64,000 bases of DNA, from assembly GCF_000764305.2 (NCBI RefSeq), contig NW_025935833.1:186001-250000 (forward strand). Direction: 5' to 3'. A program made the translations under genes and the position numbers. Below are positions 24,267 through 35,600 of the stretch, piece after piece. The notes beneath the pieces are model-generated. The model was not told the origin of the DNA. It was given only the letters and a program-made list of their open reading frames with translations, and searched no databases. Within the stretch, counting starts at the first letter, position 1; each line of letters opens with the position of its first letter. This stretch comes from Hyalella azteca (taxonomy: Eukaryota > Arthropoda > Malacostraca > Amphipoda > Hyalellidae).

Positions 24267-26004
24267 ACGGTAGCATTGAAATGTTCTCTGCGCATCATGT
24301 TCGAAGGAATTTTATCAAGGGAATTACAATTCATTTATTGTGAAGAAAAACATTCAATTACAAAAAAAATGTACGTAAGCATATACAAATCATACTTAAA
24401 TTTGTAACTTAAATTTGTAACACATGCTGTTGATACTTAGAATCTCAAACAAGGCGTTATACATAACGTAAATCAGTGCGAAATTCCATTATTGCGAAAT
24501 CAGTACAAATTTTTTTCGTGGATCGTGAAGAGATAATGGATAAAATACATTGGAAACGATGTTTAGTTAAGACTAATTTTTATATTTAGGTAGGCCTAGA
24601 GTATGGCGCTTCTAAAGCTTGGTAAAACTTTGATGCTACTAGAATTTGACTTCGAATGTTCAGACAAGAAAGGAAACAATTTTCTATCCCATTTTAATCA
24701 TCGTGGGAATACAACTTTCAAATTTCTCAGTACATTCACTCGAAATTCTTTTTTTTTTTAAGTATTCAGTTAATCGGAAGTTAAATTAGCGATTTTTTAT
24801 GGCTGATATTGTATTATTCCCGACATTGGCTGAAATTATATCTAAAACACAAACAGTTTTCAGCTCAATTTTAAAAGAATATAACATTATACAGAGGAAA
24901 CATATGTGTAAACTACAGATATGACCTCATTAATAACAATTTTTTGCGTAGGGTCAAACGATAAATTTATTCTCATAATTAGCAGCATTGTAGTTTTTGA
25001 TTAAATTAGGTCTACAAAAATAATCAAAGTTTCATGAATGGTTTCAAAATTTGTCAGTAGTTTATTTTCATTATCTGGCAATTTAATAATGAAATAATTT
25101 TTCATCTTTCCATCTCATGGCTTTAGTTTAAAGTTATCTGAGCTACTTCGAAACAAGTCAAGTTTTCTAATGAAGTTACAACTACTCCTTTGATTTGTTC
25201 ACTTGATCAAGCAGTTCCCAGAATTCTGTTCAGAAAAAAGACGGTTAAGAAAATTTTCGAAAATATTTTGCAATATGCTGAAAATCATGAAAATTATTCG
25301 TATGAATGGATAATTTTACGAAACTGCTCCAGTTCTAATATAATTTATTTAAACTTTGACACACCCGTACATTTGTGTTGAGCTTACATCATAGGAACAT
25401 GAGCTTCAATACAAGTCATAATTAATGCGTCACGCGCGAAAAACCTGTACATGTCTGACAAATGACAAAATAACCTCGCTGATGACAACTCAAGAACTAG
25501 AAGTGAAACACTTCTGTATTTATTATAATCTAGGTAGCAGTAAAAATTCATTTGAATACGCTTTATTGTAAATCTTTTAACTTTTTTGTGTTTCGCGTGA
25601 TCATGAAATCGGTAAGCTTTCCCGACCTTTAAGTTATTATAAGTAATTAGCTTCATGGCAAACTTTTTCATGAAGATTTTCGTTCGTAAGCCACAAACAA
25701 AAAGACCCATAAAATTACAGTTTGTTTATTTTTCTTTGTACTGCTTTCATTTTTTATTTTGTCTTTTCCAATTATTGATGTATTATTATAACTGGCATCA
25801 GTAGCTCGTATATATGAAATCATTAGTTTATTGGACCGTTTAATTTGTTAAATGCAAAAGTGACACCCTGCGGCATCTCTTCAAAACAAATGCATCTTAT
25901 TCTAAAGAAAAATAATATTATAGTCCGAATAATATTGGTAGAAAATCTAATATTAAACACAAGTACAAGTCCATTAATGTTGAAAAAATTTAAGAAAAGA
26001 AGTA

Positions 26005-26259
26005 GGGTAACGTGGGGCAGCGCGCCCCCCACTTTTTTCAAACTAAATTTTTGATGAAGTTTTAATTGATACGAGATGGTTTTTTGTTTTGTTTAAAGGT
26101 GCAACTAATGAGGAATGTATTATGTGAATTAGACGCCTATAGAGTTATTCAATTTTTAATGAAACAGCGGTAGAGAACACGGACCAATATCTGCCATACT
26201 TAGCGAGAAACCCGCTATGGGCCCATGACCCGCAGTGGGCTCGCTGCCCCATGTTACCC
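26005..26259. mobile_element. TA-flanked MITE with GGGTAAC inverted repeats
   Basis: The left end GGGTAACGTGGGGCAGCG is matched by the inverted right end GGGTAACATGGGGCAGCG, 17 of 18 bases. Each end abuts a TA dinucleotide (26003-26004 and 26260-26261), the target duplication expected of Tc1/mariner-type insertion. The 255-bp interior is AT-rich with no transposase. A second, inner GC-rich block (CCCGCTATGGGCCCATGACC) lies near the right end. It sits about 150 bp into the intron from the long first coding exon. Confidence 0.85.
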
Positions 26260-26405
26260 TATATACCAAGTAAATTTTCTTTAAAAATTAATTAAAAATA
26301 AAAGTAAGAAGGTATTTTCGAACATTTAGCAAAATTTATTGATGACTCTTAGGGTTTTCTCATGCAACAAGGTTGACGCATGCGTAATATGATTTGAAAA
26401 CTTAC

Positions 26406-27879
26406 TCTTTCTTTTCAGTCGCGCTTTCTTCCGAGAGTCAACAACGTGACTCCAAAGCCTGGTCGTGGACACTGGTTTTCCTTCATTATCGTGATCGTCA
26501 TTCTTCACATCCTTCGTTCCCTGGGATTTTGCATCATCTTTTCCCAACGTAGATCTGAATTGATCATCATCTGTCGTAAACGAAGTTGCTTCGTCGGCCA
26601 ACATAATTGGCAGAAATCTACTGCCCTTCGACCGCGTGTGAGTCAGATTTTTCAAGACGCTAAACGTGTTATCCGTAGCTGGAGGGTTTTCATTAAATCC
26701 ACCGTAGGAATCCGGTCTTGGATACTTGACCCGCGGTTGTTTATTGCTGAGGCTTGATCTTCTGCGGCCGTATTTTCTCTCGGAACTTTTGCCAAGAATC
26801 GTTTCAATGCTGGGAGAAGTACGCTCCTTTTTATTTTCATCGAGAGATCCTTCGAGCCAACCAACGTAGCTGTCTTTTACGAAGTAATTCGAGCGTCTTG
26901 ACTCCTGTTGTTGAGAGCGCGAGTATTTTACAGGTCGGGAGAGCCTCCATTTATGTGAGTCTGACCTTAAGAGCCTTGAGCTTCTGTCTGTCAAGCCATT
27001 GGACCTCCCGTGGCCTGCTCCGCCACCACGAAAAGGCAAAAGAACTTTCACGTCTCGCGAAGACAAGTAATACCCTGGGAAGTGGTGCGGCTCAAACCTG
27101 TTTGTGTGGCGCAAAGAATTCCCAGAAGATTCTGTTGGAGTGGCCGCAATCCAATTAGAGGTGTAGCCTGATCGCTCAAACTTTATTGTAGATTTCAGTT
27201 CTTCTAGTTTCTCTTTGTAATGGCGTACGTTCGACTCGTTGCTGATATCAACGCTGGTGGAAGGCAAATACGGAGAAGTAACTTCCGTATCTCTCTCCAC
27301 CGAGTGTGAGTCCGATGAGAATCTCTCGGATTGCAAATCACTCGAGTGGTCTTGCCAGAGGTTCCTGGCTCCTTCAGAAGCATTTGTATATTTTCTTGTA
27401 GTCTTTTCAAAAGAGGGATCAAACCAAACACCTCGCGTTTTCCTCAGAATAGTTCTGTTATTATGCATCCAGAAACGATCTCGTCTACGCACCCGGTAAC
27501 CACCGAAGTGCTGTCGATTCATCTCTTCTCTGAAAGTCCGTGTATGGAAGTCGTTCAGTGGTGTATCGCTGTGGTTTTGTTTGTAGTCACTCACCAAATT
27601 CTCAGTCGAGTACTTCAAGCTTATTTCGCTCTTATTATGATTGCTGTCACGAAAATCTGAATCTGAATGTTTAATACTCGACTGAAGCTGCGAGCCAAAT
27701 TCAATGTTCAGGATTTCCCTTGAATAACTTTCAGGTTTTGAGATATTGTTTGACTTCATATTTTCGAATGGCAATATTACATTGGACGCAGTGGCTTTAG
27801 CAAAAGCAACAAATATGGCAAAGATTAAATAAAACATCTGACTTTTGGTCAACGCATCATGATATTTTGACTCCTTCAT
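26406..27879 (-). CDS. Sidestep-like Ig protein, exon 1: signal peptide and long Cys-free N-terminal region
   Basis: A single open exon of 491 codons plus one base. Residues 1-31 are a signal peptide (core FYLIFAIFVAFA, likely cleavage after KATA). Residues 32-491 contain no cysteine, are rich in Ser, Arg, Asn and Asp, and carry seven N-glycosylation sequons (N45, N82, N102, N141, N166, N214, N411). They look disordered and extracellular. Two furin-type sites are visible: RVRR at 129-132 and RLKR at 487-490, the second directly before Ig1. The start is the ATG with A at -3 that gives the best signal peptide; the frame stays open upstream to 28242, with further ATGs at 28158 and 28128. The donor A|GTAAGT at 26405 is strong and its phase matches the Ig1 exon at 19160. 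I know no Side protein with so long a pre-Ig region; the function of this part is unknown. Confidence 0.82.
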
Positions 27880-28242
27880 GGTGCGGCAAAGTTGAAACAT
27901 CGAAGAAGATCTTCGAGCACAGAGCGGCTCGACACGGGAGGCAGGATTAGTCGACGAGGAAATGCGAGCATTATCAGGACTTTTTGACACCGGAGGCAAA
28001 AGTTCAGGAATTACGTAGTCGACTTCATCCAGCGAGTCGCGGGAAACATGCAAATGGAATATGTGCTCATGTATCACCGGACTTGCCGCGCGACTGGTAC
28101 ACTTGACTTTATTTCCTTTACGTACCATCGACGAAGCACAAGTACCATGGATGAGCATTGCAAGGACATTATTATTACACTTTATCACAAGCAGATAAAG
28201 ATGCCATGTTTTCTCTGGAAGTCTGAGAAGAACTGGATTATA
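27880..28242 (-). other. In-frame open region upstream of the chosen start
   Basis: The exon 1 frame continues open for 121 codons upstream of the chosen ATG, to a TAA at 28243-28245. It may be 5' UTR, or coding from the ATG at 28158 or 28128, in which case the hydrophobic stretch would lie about 110 residues in and act as a signal anchor. Possible acceptors (TTCTCAG, ACTTCCAG) near 28220-28232 would permit a further 5' exon. No TATA or initiator could be chosen with confidence. Confidence 0.45.
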
Positions 28243-29059
28243 TTAGTTCTGTGAAAGGATAATCAAAATTGTAAATTTATTAGATAATTAAATTATATGA
28301 TTTTTTGTAAATATGTTTAGCGACCCGAGGTAATCAGGAATAAATGGACAGAACCGTTCAAGACACTTGCTCAAATAATTATTGCGCATCAAACCATTTA
28401 AATGATAAATTGCTGAGGGTTATTAAATCGTCAAGCATGCAAGTTACGTCACTTAAAACATGGTACCGAGTTTAGTTTTCGTTTAGAGCAGAACCAAGTT
28501 TGAGTTCAGGTGAGTGGTTGCCTGAATTTTTTTATCAGTTGGTTAAAAATAACTGAATTAAAAAATATTTACCATGCGATAAGGAAAGTTTGCACTTATT
28601 GACAGTTACTTATTGACCGGGAAAATTCTTGTAGAACTGAAGTGTTCGTCACTTTTGTGTATAAATTCGTGAATACCGCGAAAATTTTCAAGTGTTAAAG
28701 AATGTGACCCAGCAAATTCAGGCAGATAATATATGTATAAAATTTTTAAGTTCTGTTCACGTCCCCGAGCAGCTCTTGGTTCCATTTCCAAATTATCGTA
28801 GATCGGAACTGTTAACTGTTGATATAGCCTAATGATCGTACTATCTTCTACATTTTTATGCTGTAACTAATTATATCAGAGTTAATGTTACCACTTTCTT
28901 CTGTCCAATTCTAATCTAATAATTAGTCTTTGAAAAAATATGCTTGATTTTTCTCTAACTCACTGACTGTGGAGACAGAGGCGTGTTACAGCCGGCATAG
29001 TTTTATTTACTGCCATTAATGCACATTATGAAAGCTCTGTGCCCGGTTTTAACGGCTCT

Positions 29060-29335
29060 CACCTTGTCTCCCTGGCATACGCATAGCGTTCATGAACCTA
29101 TTACACCAACCACGTACCAACCACCGGCATATTTTACTATCCACTTAAAGTCTACGTGTTGAGTATTCCAACATCCTCACCTACCTATGTCACCATCCAC
29201 CTAACGTTCAACTACCTATTTCGCCATCCACGTAACGTTCAACTACCTATTTCGCCATCCACGTAACGTTCAACTACCTAAATTCCAACATCCTCACCTA
29301 TTTATTTCACTACTCGCGCAACGTTCACCAACCAA
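29060..29335. repeat. 31-bp tandem repeat with diverged flanks
   Basis: TTCAACTACCTATTTCGCCA followed by TCCACGTAACG recurs in near-perfect form around 29210-29275. Diverged versions (CACCATCCACCTAACG, TCACTACTCGCGCAACG) lie on both sides. Confidence 0.75.
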
Positions 29336-30429
29336 GACCTATTACATACGCAAGAATCTCATGAGATGCGTCCGATTGTCACATTTACATTTCTAGATCC
29401 AATTTATTTGCTACCCTATAACGTTTTGTTTTCTGTCTTTCATAGAACAACAATTATATTATTGTTGGAAAAACTTCTCAAGATGTAACCCCTCTAAAGA
29501 ATTAAATATATATTTTTCCGGATCAATCCTCAAGTTACCTTAGTGATTCTTCATAACGAGTCTCAGTAGGAGTAGTTAGTTCTCACCCACATTCTGTATG
29601 CTAAGAAGCTTGCCATGCTAGTCTCTTGGCTGCGTAACGACTTTAGTGTGAAGTTCGTACATTAGTTGCGCTCACGGTATAATGATAATCAGAGGAGATT
29701 GATCGCGTAAGTCGTCTGTCCTGCTATTGCCTAATCAGAATATCTTTTACGCGATTTTAATATATACATTTGCTTTTCTCATTAGTGTTTAATAAGGTCT
29801 TTTGTTAAAGCGAAAATTTCCATATTCGCTATAACTTCTTACCCATATGTAATATTATCAATTAATTTCGATTTCAAATTTTTCTTGCTTTGAGGAGTCC
29901 ATACATAACCAGAACGTATATTTTGACTTTGACACAGTTTTCTAAGAAAATCAGTTCATATTAAGAAATGACTGATAAGACGTTTCTACTTGACGCAAAC
30001 TTGAATAATGGAAAAATTATCGTTAGCATCAAATGATGTTTCAAAATAAATCAAATCGCTCAAAATGAACGTCTTTGAATTTGTCTTCATGATGCTTATC
30101 CAAACAAATATTGATTCAAAACGTCCTAGAACGTTTTGTCTGCCAATATAATACTAATTTTTTTTATTATACAGACGCATATATCCAAAATACATGCTTT
30201 TGCGTGATTTGGTTCTCTAAATCATTCATTTTTATCATTTAATTAAACACATGTAAGAAAATGCTTTCTTCGGAATAATTTTCCATCAACAAAGCATGGC
30301 ATAGGTGGTATAGATTGAAGTAAAGGCGAGGCTAAAATCTTGAGGCTGTCAAGCCATCACCGCCGGTATTGACAATGCCATCGAACACGATTTGCCTTCC
30401 GCCTTCAATGCGACAAAGCCTAAAGTGAT

Positions 30430-30940
30430 GCGATGCTGGCAAGTCCTCCACGAGATCGAAAATAGTCTGCAGTTGACAGCATGGATTTCAGTTGAAAATC
30501 GAAAATAGTCTGCAGTTTACAGCAGGAATTTGAGTTGCAAAATCGAAAATAGTCTGCTTTTGACGGCATGGATTTTGGCTGCGAAGTCGAAAATATTCTG
30601 CGCCGTGTATTTACATTGCGTGAATTTACATTACAATATTGAAAAAGTGAGCACCTGATGTTATTGGCTTGCACGGTTTTTGTTGCGAGATCGAAAATAG
30701 TCTGCATTTTACGGCTTGAATTTGAGTTGCATAATCGAAAATAGTCTGCAGTTGATATTGATAGCTGCAGATTTGACTTGCGAGACTGAAACTATCCTGC
30801 GCTTGATTTCTCTGATTTGCGTTGCAAGATTGAAAAAAGTCTACATTTGACGGGATGCATTTGAGTTGCGGGATCGAAATGGTCTGCAGTTGACAACTTG
30901 GATTTTGATTCGCGAAATGGCATGGATTTCAGTTGCGAGG
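30430..30940. repeat. 43-44 bp tandem repeat
   Basis: The block ATCGAAAATAGTCTGCAG, or a close variant, starts at 30455, 30498, 30542 and 30586 and then at wider, more diverged spacing to about 30940. Confidence 0.85.
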
Positions 30941-31794
30941 CAGTAATTCAAAATAATCAATAAAGACTATTGTTTTTGTGGTTTGAGAATTGCTCTAAAG
31001 TGCTTTGGTTGCAAAAACATGTTGAGTACATTCATGATAGAGGTAGTAAAAGGTTTTTATAAGATAAATGCATTGTCAGTTTGATTGTTTTCAACGGATT
31101 TTCTTACACATTTGGGAGCAAAACTATTTTATAGCAACGTACTCGTGACTTTTAAGAGCATCATTACTGACTTTTGTTTTCTGAATCGGCGACGAAACCT
31201 GCATTGTTCCTTAAAAATATTACTTCGAAAGCAAAAAATTAATATGCTTGAATACTCTGTTAAATGAGAATGAATGGCTTTGAAAAAGAACATGAAAATT
31301 TTCATTACCTCAAGCATTAATGTAAGTTGGTTACAATTCCATCCAAATGATTGTATGTCGCAAGCCAGATATTCAATTTTATTTAAGAAAATGCCGGAAT
31401 TTTTCGCATCATGAAAAAATTTCACTATTTTTAGCATCCAATTTTAACTTGAAATAAATTAAATAAATGGAAATACTATTTATTTGGGAATAAATACTTA
31501 TTTATAAATAAATACTAATACTTCGCATATACTCCTTTCATTGAGAACAATGAAGTAGTGATGAAGAAATACACATGAGAAAACACGTTAGTGTAACTGT
31601 AGTTCAGGTTTCTTTGTTTACTGCATGGTCTTGTTCAGAGGAAGCTTGTAATGAATAAAAACCTTAAGTTGTGCACGTCATGCGCAGAAACACGAACCCA
31701 TGGAGGATTAGTGAGAAACATCATGGTATTTTTTACTACCACATAAATATAAATAAATAATACTACCACATAAATACTACTATACTTCTAAATT

Positions 31795-32160
31795 GTGAAC
31801 CCCGCGGGCCAGATTACTTCTACACTGCAAACGTTTCGGGCCAGAATATTTCAACTCTGATCGTCATCGACCATTATACTTATATGCTCTGGAAACTAAC
31901 TTACAGGACAAGAATTCTGTGAATGTCGTACACTAGAATACTTCTGATAATCTATTATGCGAATAACCAGGACCAGAATACCTACACTGTGTCTATTTTT
32001 AGAATACCTTGGCCTATAATATCTATACTCCGTCTATTCTGTATTTGTCCTGGTTTTTAATACATCGACTTTGTCTACTCTGTGAATGTTCTTGTTCCAA
32101 AATACTTTTCCTTTGTCTGCTCTGAGATAAAATTCTCTATACTTTGTTCAAGTCCGCACC
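31795..32160. repeat. Degenerate repeat rich in CCAGAATACTTCTA
   Basis: CCAGAATAC, followed within about 25-30 bases by CTCTG or CTGTCTATTCTG, appears roughly eight times at irregular spacing. Old array; unit uncertain. Confidence 0.5.
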
Positions 32161-35100
32161 AGAATAGGCAGCATCGAAATTAATCAGATAGCCAAGGTTT
32201 TCTTGTATCTAGTCAGAAGATTCAAGTAGCCTGTCCCAGGATTTCGGCAGACATGAATCAGTACATGAAGTTTAAAGATAGAATGTCTTTGAAACAAATG
32301 CGAGATATTTCTATACATTTACATTTTCAGGAAATAACTTAATGTTCTTACAAAATTTCATAATTCGATAATGCCCATTGCACTGCTATGTATGTTGCAA
32401 CAACACTTTGCCACGTGTGTTTAACAAACAAATATACGCTTCCTGTTGAAACTGGCCACTTTAATAGAGTCAAAAGAATGCGATTCCTATTTGCAACGAT
32501 CACATCTATTAGTGCTCAGCCATGGTAATACATGCCGGTAATTACCATTGCAATTTATCATTCAAATTATTGTGTAAAATACTGCACATTCCCTAAAATT
32601 GAACACCGAATGTTTTGTGTCATATATATGATTTTCTTCCTTTCTAAGCAGTATAGTATTTTGAAATTGCGCTCGGTAACTTTATTAAAACATGCAAATT
32701 TAATGCGAGAGTTATTCGGATGTTAACATTTCACAATCTAAGCGATGTTGTTACTAAGTTAGATGGCAATACGAGCTCCACTTATTGTAAATATCATAGG
32801 ATACCGAAATAAATTGATTTTTCTTTCCTCCTGGTTTCTTTATTTAATTCTTTAAACGATAAAAAAATTTCTTCAACATTTTGTTATCAAGCTATGTCTT
32901 TTGAAAGTGTTTTCTTTGCATCCTTAGTTATATTTTCTGATTAATTCACGTAATTCCATCACACAACCTTTCAGCATCAAGTTTGCTCGCAAAAAAAAGC
33001 AAATCCCGAGCTCGTCACTTCACAAAAAATAATTTTTCTTATACTCTGAATTAGAGGAATTTCAAACCAATGCAGCTGGCCGAGGTGCTCGCGTGAGCAC
33101 ACCTCTCACTACCACTGCACCGCCAACACTGAGTTGCAAATCAATGGAAAGCTGCCAGATGTTTCCAAAACTGCACCGATCCTGCTTTTTTGTTCATTTT
33201 TAAAAGTACTGGACCCTTATTGAGATAATTTGAAATGTTTTCCAGCATTTTTTATCATAAAATAAAAGTTTCCTCAGAATAAATTTGTTTGATTGTTGGA
33301 ATTTCAGAAACTTTATTATTGCACGTCATCGTTGAAAATTCATTGGTAATCGTAAATTTATCATGCGTCAACTTACATTCCATTCACTTTAATGCAATGA
33401 ATTCAGATTAATACAACATGATTCATTCGAAAACTCATACAGGAAATCACAAATCACTTTAACTCTACGGGGATTACTGCCAGAATTTAGTTATATAACT
33501 TGCCATGAAACTTCACTAACATTAGCAATTCTGTTGCCTTCTTACATGTTTACTTCCTTCAGCTACATGTTTGATGTAATTTCAGTCTATTTTCAGAACC
33601 ATAAATTTTTTGTTTATATTAATTAATACTGTCAATTATGCACAGCTGCATAAAACGGTTTAGTGTGGTGTTGTGATTCGTTAATTGGAAATACTGCTGA
33701 ATGTTTCCATAATCATAAAATTGAGCCCCCAGTTATACCAGAGTCTTTATATAGTTATACCAGTGTATTCAGTGTCGCATTCCATCCAAAAGCACTGCCA
33801 GGGTTCCTTCAATACACTACCACAATGCGACTCCTTCTCTATCCGTACACGCGGACCAAGCCCTTAAAAGCAGATATCCACAAATTTACTCCTGACTTGA
33901 ATGTATTGGAATCTCGTGAAACCTGTACACGCATCCTGTGTAGTTGCGTGCCCGTGTTGACAGTCTCGTGCTTTACGAGCTCATCGAGAGCGTCCGCAAA
34001 ATTAATTGTGTTTGCCATCGATATGCAGCTGCTCCTGTTCAGCCTACCGGGGCAAGGGAGCGAAATTGATGTAGTTTTTGATTGGTAGCTTTAATGCATG
34101 CCAGACAAATCGAGAGAATGTTATACTTTAAAATATACCAGACCAACATTTGCTTGTGTGCATGAATTTTTGAGCGATGTCAGTAAAAAACTTTACCTGA
34201 TAATTGAACTGATACCCGTGAAATTATAATAGACTTTTTGCCGCTTTAAAGTAGAAGAATGATATGAAGACACTATTGGCGAAAGAAGATTTCATTCGAA
34301 GAAACTGTTATTTTTACTCGCAAAGGTTGTATACAACTCAAGTTTGAAGTAAGTTAAAATTTTTAGCGCAGTTCATCTTTGCTAAGCCTAATTTGCAGCG
34401 TTGAAGCGTGCAAACTCCGGCCATATGTTGACGTTAAAATAAGGCATGCGTTCCGTGACTCGTCTTGGGAGAGAAAAATCATCTTTTACGCTTCAAATTT
34501 GCCCATATGTTTCTTGCTACAAATTTCGGCTGCATTTTCAAAAGAGAACCAATTTACGTCCTTACGGCTGCGTTCCGGAAGACTTTTAAGATTATTTCTA
34601 CAACTAACTCGGTGTTGATCTAATTATTTATTGTGATATTAGAAAATATGTATAGGCAAAATTATAGTCTTTATTGACATATTTGTCTAAAATAGAATTG
34701 TCTACTCGTTTATGCAAACGAACATATTATAAATATCAATGGTTATGGTAGTTGACAGCGCAGTTCCAAGATTACGTGCACATAGAGAATTTCTATATAT
34801 AGTACTTTTAAGGCTTTTGTGACAACAGTAATAACTGTGCATAGTTCTAAAATTTCCTAACTTATTAGAGATGAAAAGCAACAGTGCACATCTAGGAAAG
34901 CTCAATAGCGTTCATTTTCTTTTCTCGATAACCATCAATTGTTGGAGTCAATAGTAATTAATGGAGTAATGTTTACCGTGTTCTCTATTTCGAATATTTA
35001 TGAATATAAGATGAATTTCTGTCTATTGGCTATTGCCTATTAATTTCTATAGACTTGGGAATAGCATGTGCTAAGTTCTATAAAATAATTATAATACCTA

Positions 35101-35289
35101 CATTTTGGGTAACAGAAACATCGAAGCAACCATCCACAAATATCACTCAGCAAAACATTTTTTCACGATACGCTCCTCTAAACGTAAACATCTCAATCTT
35201 TCACTCACTGCACTTTTGCTTGGATTTGACAGCATATTTCATAAACATATGAACAGCTTAGAGATGTAAGCAATGGCTTGATTACTACG

Positions 35290-35600
35290 GCTGCCGGTGA
35301 ATATTCAACCTTCTGCAGTAACCTCAATCCAACTGTAGTGAAAATTTTTACTGCTATATAAATTACAATCCTACTAAAGCGAAAATCTTTACTGCTTTTT
35401 AAATCTCAATCCTACGGTAGCATAAATCTTTACTGCTTCATAAAACCTCACTCATGCTGTATCGAAAATATTTACTGCTATATAAATTCAATCCTACTTT
35501 AGCGAAAATCATTACCGCATTATGAATCTCAACCCAACTGTAGCAAAAATCTGACTGTTTTATAAATCTCAATCAACTGTCGCCTAAATCGTCATCTTGA
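35290..35600. repeat. Degenerate ~41-53 bp tandem repeat
   Basis: AATCCTACT-GTAGCGAAAATC and TTTACTGCTATATAAAT blocks alternate about seven times. Confidence 0.7.

Larger units (their letters stand above)
19161..26405 (-). other. Intron (7.2 kb) between the N-terminal exon and Ig1
   Basis: AT-rich, low coding potential. Short open frames at 19927-20238, 20572-20901 and 25384-25710 match no family. It contains element copy 3, a CCATCCA-rich degenerate repeat, an AT microsatellite and the TA-flanked MITE. Extra small exons cannot be excluded, but none is required, because the flanking exons are in compatible phase. Confidence 0.6.

Noticed and set aside
33663..34088. 141-codon plus-strand frame
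   Set aside because: No recognisable domain or splice context and composition typical of chance frames; left unannotated.
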